Below, piece by piece: positions 6,333 to 13,245 of a stretch of DNA of 64,000 nucleotides (position 1 is its first letter; each line of letters starts with the position of its first letter). The stretch covers positions 682,001 through 746,000 of the forward strand of contig NZ_CP170453.1 of assembly GCF_042492175.1 (NCBI RefSeq), written 5' to 3'. The position numbers and the translations under genes are program-made. The notes beneath the pieces were generated by a model that ran no database searches, was not told the DNA's origin, and saw nothing but the letters and a program-made list of their open reading frames with translations. This DNA comes from CAJXSN01 sp947492235. GTDB taxonomy: Bacteria; Pseudomonadota; Alphaproteobacteria; Sphingomonadales; Sphingomonadaceae.

Positions 6333-8078
6333 ATGACCGATACACAAACGAATTCCGCACTCGTTCCTACACCGAATGATTGCCCGCTCCCCCGCAGGCT
6401 GTCCGATTTCGGCACCTTGAACGAGGCTATCGACTACGCCGCGCGCAGCGAGAAGGGCCTGAACTTTCACGACATGCGCGGCACGCTGGTGCGGCCTTAT
6501 CCCTATTCCGAAATGCGCGAGGATGCGCTGGCGATGGCGTATCGTCTGGTCGCGCAAGGGGTCGAGAAAGATGACCGGATCGCTCTGATCGCCGAGACAG
6601 GTCCGGAATTCGCCGCCCTGTTCTGTGCCTGCATCTATGCGGGCGCGTGGCCCGTGCCGTTGCCGCTGCCCACCACATTCGGCGGGCGGGACAGCTATGT
6701 CGACCAGCTGGCCGTGCAGCTGAGCAGTTCTGACCCGAAGATGCTGATCTATCCGCCCGAAATCGCCGAAATGGCGGCAGAGGCGGCGAAGGCGCAGGGT
6801 TGCACCGGCATGGACTGGGCGACACTGGCTGAAAAAGAGGCACCGCAATGCGACCTGCCGCCCGCATCGCCGGACGACATTTGCTATCTGCAATATTCCA
6901 GCGGATCGACCCGCTTTCCCACCGGCGTGGCGGTTACGCACAAGGCGCTGCTGCACAACCTCTATGGCCACTCCACCTCGATGGCGCTGGGGCCCGGAGA
7001 CCGGGTGGTCAGCTGGCTCCCGTGGTATCACGATATGGGGCTGGTCGGCTGCTTCCTGTCACCAATCGCCAATCAGGCGTCGATCGATTATCTGAAGACC
7101 GAGCATTTCGCCCGTCGTCCGCTGGCGTGGCTCGATCTGATCAGCCGCAACAAGGGCACCACGCTCAGCTATTCGCCCACCTTCGGCTATGACATTTGCG
7201 CCCGCCGCATTTCCAGCCAGAGCCATGTGGCCGACCGGTTCGACCTGTCCCGCTGGCGCACCGCGGGCAACGGAGCGGACATGATCCGCCCCGACGTCAT
7301 GCAGCATTTCATCAACGCCTTCGCCGATGCCGGTTTCAAGGCGGAGGCCTTCACCCCCAGCTACGGTCTGGCCGAGGCGACCTTGGGCGTCACCGTGATG
7401 CCGCCGGGCGAAGGCATTCGGGTGGAACTGGTGGAGGAAGAGCGCCTCTCGGGCAGTCCGCGCAATCTGGACCGCCCCGCCCGCTATCGCGCGATCGTCA
7501 ATTGCGGCAAGCCGATGCCGGACATGAAGATCGAGATTCGCGATGAAAAAGGCGCGGCGCGCGGCGATCACCAGATCGGCACGGTGTGGTGCGCCGGGCC
7601 CAGCCTGATGCATTCCTATTTCCGCAATCCGGAAGCGACCGAGGAAGCGCTGGTCGATGGCTGGCTGGACACCGGCGACATGGGTTATGTTGCTGACGGC
7701 TACCTCTATATCGTGGGCCGGGCCAAGGACATGATCATCATCAATGGTAAGAACCACTGGCCGCAGGATATCGAATGGGCGGTGGAGCAATTGCCCGGCT
7801 TCAACCACGGCGACATTGCAGCCTTCAGTATTGAAAGCGAAGGCGGCGAGGAAGCGCCCGCAGTGCTGGTCCATTGCCGCACATCGGAGCCGGAGGAGCG
7901 GGTCAAATTGCGCGATTCCATCCGCGAGAAAGTGCAGGCCGTCACGGGCATGAACTGCGTCGTTGAACTGGTGCCCCCGCGCACTCTGCCGCGCACATCC
8001 TCGGGCAAGCTGAGCCGCGCCAAGGCCAAACGCCAATATCTGAGTGGCGAGATCGAGCCCTATTCGCTGGCGGCTTGA
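6333..8078 (+). CDS. fatty acyl-AMP ligase (FAAL), 581 aa
   Basis: This is an adenylate-forming enzyme that activates a fatty acid to acyl-AMP, usually for transfer to an acyl carrier protein. Motifs run in order: phosphate-binding YLQYSSGSTRFPTGV (about 185-199), WLPWYHDMGLVG, SYGLAEATLG (about 345), GWLDTGDMGY (about 442) and GRAKDMIIINGKNHWPQD (about 461). The C-terminal lysine sits in TSSGKLSR (about 560). The WYHDMG and NHWPQDIE features and the length favour FAAL over acyl-CoA synthetase. No polyketide synthase, ACP or sphingolipid gene is adjacent, so the pathway is unknown; a role in complex lipid synthesis is inference. It diverges from recX. Confidence 0.93.
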   Translation: MTDTQTNSALVPTPNDCPLPRRLSDFGTLNEAIDYAARSEKGLNFHDMRGTLVRPYPYSEMREDALAMAYRLVAQGVEKDDRIALIAETGPEFAALFCACIYAGAWPVPLPLPTTFGGRDSYVDQLAVQLSSSDPKMLIYPPEIAEMAAEAAKAQGCTGMDWATLAEKEAPQCDLPPASPDDICYLQYSSGSTRFPTGVAVTHKALLHNLYGHSTSMALGPGDRVVSWLPWYHDMGLVGCFLSPIANQASIDYLKTEHFARRPLAWLDLISRNKGTTLSYSPTFGYDICARRISSQSHVADRFDLSRWRTAGNGADMIRPDVMQHFINAFADAGFKAEAFTPSYGLAEATLGVTVMPPGEGIRVELVEEERLSGSPRNLDRPARYRAIVNCGKPMPDMKIEIRDEKGAARGDHQIGTVWCAGPSLMHSYFRNPEATEEALVDGWLDTGDMGYVADGYLYIVGRAKDMIIINGKNHWPQDIEWAVEQLPGFNHGDIAAFSIESEGGEEAPAVLVHCRTSEPEERVKLRDSIREKVQAVTGMNCVVELVPPRTLPRTSSGKLSRAKAKRQYLSGEIEPYSLAA

Positions 8079-8095
8079 TTCGTTTGGCGGCTTGA
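8068..8095 (+). repeat. 11-bp direct repeat over the FAAL stop codon
   Basis: TGGCGGCTTGA occurs twice, 17 bp apart (8068-8078 and 8085-8095). The first copy contains the FAAL stop codon. It looks like a small local duplication. Confidence 0.8.
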
Positions 8096-8177
8096 AAAGC
8101 GTGTCTTAGCCACTTAATACACTTGTATAGCCGTCCCGCTAGGAGGGACCGCGCAAGGAGGCTGGAAGACCGCATCT

Positions 8178-9386
8178 ATGGCGACGAACGAAACCAAAAC
8201 CGACACGAAGCTGGATTTCGAGCTGACACCGCCCGATCCCGTGCCGGAAATCGCGGTGGAGAAAGCTGCCGGTCTGGTGCCCGTTCAGGACGAGGTGAAG
8301 GACAAGCTTGCCGCCAAGGTCGAAGGCTTTGTCGCCGATCTGATCTCTGCCGATGCCAACTCGCCCGAATTTGGCGAGAAGGTCGATCAGCTGACCAATA
8401 TGGGCCGCAAGGAAATCCTCGCTGCCTCGCAGCATTCCAACCGCTTCCTGGATCGCCCCGTGCGCGCGATGAATCAGGACGAAGGTGTTGGAGCTGATCT
8501 GGCCGAGCTGCGCCGCGTGGTGGAGGAGCTGGACCCCGGCAAGAAGGGCAAGCTCAGCAAGGGGCGCAAGCTGCTGGGCATCATCCCCTTCGGCAATAAG
8601 CTGAACAATTACTTCCGCAGCTTCCAGAGCGCACAGACACACATCCAGTCCATCCTGAACAATCTGTCGAGCGGCAAGGACGAGCTGCTGATGGACAATG
8701 CGGCCATCGATGTGGAGCGTAAGAAGCTGTGGGAGGCGATGGGCAATCTGGAGCAGATGATCCACATCTCCAAAACGCTCGACACGCGGCTGGAGGAAAA
8801 GGCCGCCGAGCTTGACGCGACCGATCCCGCGAAAGCGAAGGCGGTCCGCGAAACGGCACTGTTCTATGTCCGCCAGCGCACGCAGGACCTGCTGACCCAG
8901 ATGGCGGTCAGCGTGCAGGGGTACCTCGCGCTCGATCTGGTGAAGAAGAACAATGTCGAGCTGGTCAAAGGCGTTGACCGCGCCAGCACCACCACTGTGG
9001 GTGCGCTGCGCACCGCTGTGACGGTGGCCGAGGCGATGACCAATCAGAAGCTGGTTCTGGGCCAGATCACCGCGCTCAACGAGACGACGGCTGGCATTAT
9101 CGACAGCACCTCTACCCTGCTGCGCGACCAGACCGGCAAGATCCACGAACAGGCCGCCAGCAGCACGATCCCGCTGGAAACGCTGCAACGCGCCTTCCAG
9201 AACATTTACGACACGATGGACGAGGTCGACACGTTCAAACTGCGGGCGCTCGACAGCATGAAGCAGACGGTCGAGACGCTGTCGGGCGAAGTCGAGCGGT
9301 CCAAGGGCTATATCGCCCGCGCCGAAGGACAGGCCGAAGCATCTAAAAAGGTTGCCACCAGCGACCTGCTGAGCATCGAAGGGTGA
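8178..9386 (+). CDS. telA: toxic anion resistance (TelA/KlaA) family protein
   Basis: This 402-residue soluble, mostly helical protein matches the TelA family, first linked to tellurite resistance on plasmids and found widely in chromosomal stress operons. Family features include the L-x-x-x-x-RK-LLGIIPFGNKL segment (about 130-140), a coiled-coil middle (LEQMIHISKTLDTRLEEKAAEL) and the conserved ALRTAVTVAEAMTNQKLVLGQITALNETT block (about 275-305). A strong AAGGAGG ribosome site precedes the ATG. The gene starts a run with the membrane protein at 9397 and the PHA-type gene at 10145. TelA paired with a small membrane protein resembles the XpaC-TelA pair of Bacillus. Whether it confers tellurite resistance is unknown. 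Confidence 0.92.
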   Translation: MATNETKTDTKLDFELTPPDPVPEIAVEKAAGLVPVQDEVKDKLAAKVEGFVADLISADANSPEFGEKVDQLTNMGRKEILAASQHSNRFLDRPVRAMNQDEGVGADLAELRRVVEELDPGKKGKLSKGRKLLGIIPFGNKLNNYFRSFQSAQTHIQSILNNLSSGKDELLMDNAAIDVERKKLWEAMGNLEQMIHISKTLDTRLEEKAAELDATDPAKAKAVRETALFYVRQRTQDLLTQMAVSVQGYLALDLVKKNNVELVKGVDRASTTTVGALRTAVTVAEAMTNQKLVLGQITALNETTAGIIDSTSTLLRDQTGKIHEQAASSTIPLETLQRAFQNIYDTMDEVDTFKLRALDSMKQTVETLSGEVERSKGYIARAEGQAEASKKVATSDLLSIEG

Positions 9387-9396
9387 CGGCCCAGCG

Positions 9397-10140
9397 ATGA
9401 ACGATATCACCCACGATAGCGACCGTATCCTGCGCGAAGCGCAGATCGTGCGCGACGACAATCGCGCGGGCGGGCGCCACCGGAAGGTTTCGATCGGCCA
9501 AGGATCGAAGCGGATCAAGCGCACCAATTGGGTGAAGCGCATCCGTAATGTGATGATTGCAATCTTCGCAATCTGGGTCGCCGGCGGGATTGCCGGGGCG
9601 ATCCTGAACGGCATTGGCGTGATGGGCGTGATGGCTCTTGCCCTGATGACGGTGATCGCAGTCGCCGTACTGGCCAATTATCCGAAGGTGAAAATTCCCA
9701 AGCGCGCAGACATCAATAAGGGCGATGCGCGCCAATTGGTCGGGAAGACCGAGCTATGGCTGGAAAGCCAGCGCCTCGCCCTGCCCCCGCCCGCCGCGAA
9801 GGTGGTGGAGGACATGGGCGTCCAACTGGACGCGCTGGGCCTGCAATTGGAAGCGGTGCCGCAAGACCACCCGGCCACCCGCGAAGTCCGTCAGCTGGTC
9901 GGCGAGACGCTGCCCGAGATGATCGACAGCTACCGGAAGATCCCGGCCAATCTGCGGGCCGAGAAGCGCGCAGGCGCTACGCCGGACCAGCAACTGACCG
10001 AGGGGCTGGGCAAGATTTCCAAGGAGATCGACCACGTAACCCGGCAACTGGCCGAAGGGTCGCTGGACGATCTGGCGGTCAAACACCGCTATCTCGATTA
10101 CAAATACGGCGATCCTGCCGATCCCGTGAAGGAAGGCTAG
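9397..10140 (+). CDS. membrane protein downstream of telA, XpaC-like by context
   Basis: The product has 247 residues. The first 45 are very basic (RKVSIGQGSKRIKRTNWVKRIR), followed by two close membrane segments at about 50-70 and 73-90. A long soluble helical region of about 150 residues comes next, ending in a charged HRYLDYKYGDP tail. In other bacteria telA is often followed or preceded by a two-helix membrane protein of the XpaC family. The layout and position fit, but I cannot confirm homology by eye. It starts 10 bp after telA and ends 4 bp before the next gene, so one operon is likely. It probably anchors TelA at the inner membrane (inference). Confidence 0.7.
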   Translation: MNDITHDSDRILREAQIVRDDNRAGGRHRKVSIGQGSKRIKRTNWVKRIRNVMIAIFAIWVAGGIAGAILNGIGVMGVMALALMTVIAVAVLANYPKVKIPKRADINKGDARQLVGKTELWLESQRLALPPPAAKVVEDMGVQLDALGLQLEAVPQDHPATREVRQLVGETLPEMIDSYRKIPANLRAEKRAGATPDQQLTEGLGKISKEIDHVTRQLAEGSLDDLAVKHRYLDYKYGDPADPVKEG

Positions 10141-10144
10141 GCCG

Positions 10145-10444
10145 ATGCGCGTGCCCATTTCCCATACTTTGCCGCGCGAGGAAGTGCGCCGCCGCCTGCG
10201 TGAACGCAGCCATGAAATAGCGGGGCATATCCCCGGCGGCATGGCGCAGGTGGACACCGAATGGCCTTCCGAAGATCGCATGACACTGGCGATCAACGCT
10301 ATGGGACAGCAACTGAGCGGTGTGATCGATATCGAGGACAATCAGGTGGTGGTGGACATTGCCCTGCCTGGCGCGCTGTCATTCTTCGAGCCGGTGGTTT
10401 CGAGCGCGCTGCATGACCGGGGGCAGAAGCTTCTCGCGCCCTGA
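10145..10444 (+). CDS. polyhydroxyalkanoic acid system family protein, 99 aa
   Basis: This small protein resembles the PHA-granule-region family. It starts MRVPISHTLPREEVRRRLRE, has a central W/D-rich strand (VDTEWPSEDRMTLAINAMGQ), then GVIDIEDNQVVVDIALP and a C-terminal LHDRGQKLLA. These proteins are encoded near PHA synthesis genes in some species, but the molecular role is unclear. No phaC or phasin gene is in the window. It is the third gene of the telA run; the AAGGAAGG at the end of the preceding gene serves as its ribosome site. Confidence 0.8.
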   Translation: MRVPISHTLPREEVRRRLRERSHEIAGHIPGGMAQVDTEWPSEDRMTLAINAMGQQLSGVIDIEDNQVVVDIALPGALSFFEPVVSSALHDRGQKLLAP

Positions 10445-10457
10445 CGCCGCCGCACAA

Positions 10458-11249
10458 TCAGGCCGCGACGAGTGCCATCCCGTCTTCCGGCCACGCCACG
10501 TCATCGAGCATTTCACACCAGGCGCATTCGCCGGGCTGAACCACTTTGCCGGCAACGCTGTATTCGCCCGATAGCGGGATCACCAGCGCGCGTCCGGCAA
10601 TGCTTTCGACATGGTTCGCCGATGGCTGGCCCGCGATCCGGTCGAGCCGGAAATGCGGCCCGCTGACCAGCACGGCGTTGCCGTCTGCCGGAATATGCCG
10701 GGTGTATTTCGGATCGTAAGGCGCGCGCACCGCAACCTCCATCGCCGCGTCCAGATGCAGGTCACGCGGGCGGCCATAATCATACAGGCGGTAGGTGATG
10801 TCGCTGTTCTGCTGCACTTCGATCAGCGACAGGCCCGGTCCGATGGCGTGGATGGTCCCCGCGGGCAGGTAGAAAAAATCGCCCGCCTTCACCTCGTGCC
10901 ATGTCAGCAATTGCTCGATCGAGCCATCCAGCGCAGCGGCGCGCAATTCCTCAGGGGAAACCTCCCGTTCAAGCCCGATAGCGAGGGTCGCGCCGGGTTC
11001 GGCATGGAGCACATACCAGCATTCTTCCTTGCCGCTCCCGCCTTCGGGTGCCTGCGCATCGCTGGGGTGGCACTGGACCGATAATTTCTCGCTGGTGAAG
11101 AGATATTTGACCAGCAGCTGGTCGAGTTCCTGCGGAGGCTCGAACCAGATCTCGCCCACCGGCTCGCCGGTGGTGTTTTCAAAAGGAGCGGGCAATTCCT
11201 GCCGCCCCCAGACCTTGTTGACGGTGCGCGTTGGGAGAAGGCCGCTCAT
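10458..11249 (-). CDS. manA: class I mannose-6-phosphate isomerase
   Basis: This converts fructose-6-phosphate to mannose-6-phosphate, the entry to GDP-mannose. It is a 263-residue cupin-type isomerase. Metal and substrate motifs visible are VGEIWFEP, LSVQCHPSDAQAPEG, EECWYVLHAEPGA, DFFYLPAGTIHAIGPGLSLIEVQQNSD and DYGRPRDLHLDAA. The protein is shorter than E. coli ManA (about 390) but normal for the compact alphaproteobacterial form. Its start overlaps the manC stop by four bases (ATGA), so the two are translated together. No phosphomannomutase is in the window. Confidence 0.94.
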   Translation of the reverse strand: MSGLLPTRTVNKVWGRQELPAPFENTTGEPVGEIWFEPPQELDQLLVKYLFTSEKLSVQCHPSDAQAPEGGSGKEECWYVLHAEPGATLAIGLEREVSPEELRAAALDGSIEQLLTWHEVKAGDFFYLPAGTIHAIGPGLSLIEVQQNSDITYRLYDYGRPRDLHLDAAMEVAVRAPYDPKYTRHIPADGNAVLVSGPHFRLDRIAGQPSANHVESIAGRALVIPLSGEYSVAGKVVQPGECAWCEMLDDVAWPEDGMALVAA

Positions 11250-12283
11250 TTGCCTGCTCCCGACAGTTTGCCGACATCCTGAGCGCCCGCTGCGCTGGTC
11301 ACCAGCACATCATCGCCATCAACGACAACGATCACTCCTTCCAGACCGACGACTGAGATGCGCGGGCCATCGCTGACCGCCATGACATTGGTGCAATCCG
11401 CCAGATCATGCCGTGCATCAGCGACATTGCCCGCCGCATCCGCCCCGTCAGCCGCGCGGGCCTCGTGCAGCGCCTGCCAATTGCCGATGTCGGACCATGC
11501 CATGCTGACCGGCACCATCGCTGCGCGGTCTGTGTTCTCCATCACCGCGTAATCGACCGATTCCCCGGCGATGTTGCCAAAGGCCTCTGCGTCGGGGCGC
11601 AAGGTCGCGCCATCATCGCCGCCCTGCTCCACAGCGCGGCGCACAGCATCGGCCATGTCGGGGCGGTGGCGATCCAGTTCTTCCATGAAGCGCCCTGCGC
11701 CAAAGGCAAAAATCCCGCCGTTCCAGCTGTAGGAGCCATCGGCGAGGAATTCCTCGGCCCGCTCCCGGTCAGGCTTTTCGACAAAGCGCTCCAGCTCGAA
11801 CCCGCCTTCGATCGCAGCGCCTTGCTTCAGATAGCCATAGCCCGTTTCGGGCCGGTCGGGTGCAATCCCGAAGGCGACCAGATAGCCCTGCCGCGCCAAT
11901 CCGGCCGCAGCCTCGGCTGCAGCTACAAAAGCAGGCACGTCGCCAATATGATGGTCGCTAGGGCACACCAGCATCACCGCGTCGGCAGGCAAACGCGCAG
12001 CGGCGAGCGCAATCGCAGGCGCGGTGTTGCGGCCCATCGGCTCCACAATCAGGGGCAGCGCATCGCCGCCCTGCTCACGGATCGGGGCGACATGCGCCTC
12101 GCCCGCCACAACCGTTGGAGGCGCGAAGACGCTGGTATCCGCCACCCGGTCCAGCGCCTGTTGAAACAGGGTGCGTTCGCCGAGGAGAGGCAGGAAGGGT
12201 TTGGGCCGCGCCGGGCGGCTCATCGGCCACAGGCGTGTACCGCCTCCGCCACACAGAATAACGGGATGGATCAGGTCGGTCAT
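11246..12283 (-). CDS. manC: mannose-1-phosphate guanylyltransferase
   Basis: The enzyme makes GDP-mannose from mannose-1-phosphate and GTP for exopolysaccharide or LPS sugars. The nucleotide-binding signature CGGGGTRLWPMSR is at about residues 11-23, followed by KPFLPLLGERTLFQQ. Further along are VEPMGRNTAPAIALAA, the LVCPSDHHI metal site, GYGYLK, FVEKPDRERA, YSWNGGIFAF and the late SDIGNWQALHE. At 345 residues it is the single-domain transferase without the isomerase half, consistent with the separate manA beside it. Confidence 0.96.
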   Translation of the reverse strand: MTDLIHPVILCGGGGTRLWPMSRPARPKPFLPLLGERTLFQQALDRVADTSVFAPPTVVAGEAHVAPIREQGGDALPLIVEPMGRNTAPAIALAAARLPADAVMLVCPSDHHIGDVPAFVAAAEAAAGLARQGYLVAFGIAPDRPETGYGYLKQGAAIEGGFELERFVEKPDRERAEEFLADGSYSWNGGIFAFGAGRFMEELDRHRPDMADAVRRAVEQGGDDGATLRPDAEAFGNIAGESVDYAVMENTDRAAMVPVSMAWSDIGNWQALHEARAADGADAAGNVADARHDLADCTNVMAVSDGPRISVVGLEGVIVVVDGDDVLVTSAAGAQDVGKLSGAGK

Positions 12284-12366
12284 AAAGTCAGTCTAGCCCT
12301 TGGCTATTGAAATTGTGTGACGTTTAGCGACCCTTTTGGTGGGCCTAGCGTCGCGACTTCACAGCT

Positions 12367-13101
12367 TCAATTGAAAAACCGCTGCTGATAGCCGAACACG
12401 CTGGCCATGGGCTGACCATTGGTGTCGAGCGCCGGGTCAAACCGGATATTGGCCGGAGCCAAACGGCACAGCGTTGCATCGGTTTCGGGGAAGCCGCTGC
12501 TGCGCACGATCCGGCAGCCTGTCACGCGGCCTGCGGCGGACACTTCCAGCCGTGCAACCGCGCTCTTGCCGATGCGCGCCTCGCGGCCACCGGGCGGGAT
12601 CGGGAACAGCGAGCTGTCGGTGATGCTCTGCACCAAGACCGGCGGGCTGGCCTGCACCGGCGGTCCGCCCTGCCCTGCGCCGCCGCGCCCGCTGCCTGTG
12701 CCATCGCCTGAACCCGCCGCGCCGGTGCCCGCGCCGTCATTGGTGGCCCCGCTGGTGCGGGCCGTACCGGTGGAGGTCGCGCGCGGTGCAGGCTCATCCT
12801 CCCGCACGCGGATGCGGGGAGTTGGCTCTGCCCTAGGCTGGGGTACAGCCTCGCGCCCCGGATCGCCGGCTGCGCCTTCATCGGGTTCAGGCTGGGGATC
12901 GGGAGCCTCAGCTTCTTCCATCGGGGCCGTGATGGTCACGGTAAACGCCTCGGTGACGCTTTCCTCCACTCCGGCAGTGAAATCCGGGGCGAGCGCGCGG
13001 ATCAATCCGTAAAAAAGCACCAGATGCAGCAACACGATCGCAATGATCACGGGCACGCTAGGGCGCTTGCGCTTGGTCAGAAAGCTGGTGCCACGGCTCA
13101 T
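12367..13101 (-). CDS. energy transducer TonB-family protein, 244 aa
   Basis: TonB proteins couple inner-membrane proton force to outer-membrane receptors. After a basic start (MSRGTSFLTKRKRPSVP) comes one membrane helix (VIIAIVLLHLVLFYGLI). A long Pro/Glu then Gly-rich periplasmic linker follows (about 60-160), and a C-terminal domain has KSAVARLEVSAAGRVTGCRIVRSSGFPETDATLC. The longer frame reaches 13293, but the ATG at 13101 has an AGGAA ribosome site eight bases upstream. ExbB/ExbD are not adjacent. It diverges from the hybrid kinase at 13246. The large TonB-dependent receptor at 16.2-19.6 kb is a possible but unproven client. Confidence 0.85.
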   Translation of the reverse strand: MSRGTSFLTKRKRPSVPVIIAIVLLHLVLFYGLIRALAPDFTAGVEESVTEAFTVTITAPMEEAEAPDPQPEPDEGAAGDPGREAVPQPRAEPTPRIRVREDEPAPRATSTGTARTSGATNDGAGTGAAGSGDGTGSGRGGAGQGGPPVQASPPVLVQSITDSSLFPIPPGGREARIGKSAVARLEVSAAGRVTGCRIVRSSGFPETDATLCRLAPANIRFDPALDTNGQPMASVFGYQQRFFN

Positions 13102-13245
13102 ACGCGGTGTTCCTGAATAGTCCGACCCGAACGGTATTGCGGGCATTGGCGCGGCCATAGCGCGAGACCCGTCCTTGCGGCAAATTTCCCGCCGCCCGCC
13201 CGCAAAACCCTTCCGTTCTCTACAAGGCACAGGAAGGGAGCCGTT

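Noticed and set aside
8139..9677. A 512-codon open frame opposite telA
   Set aside because: Antisense shadow of a GC-rich gene; TelA motifs are on the plus strand.
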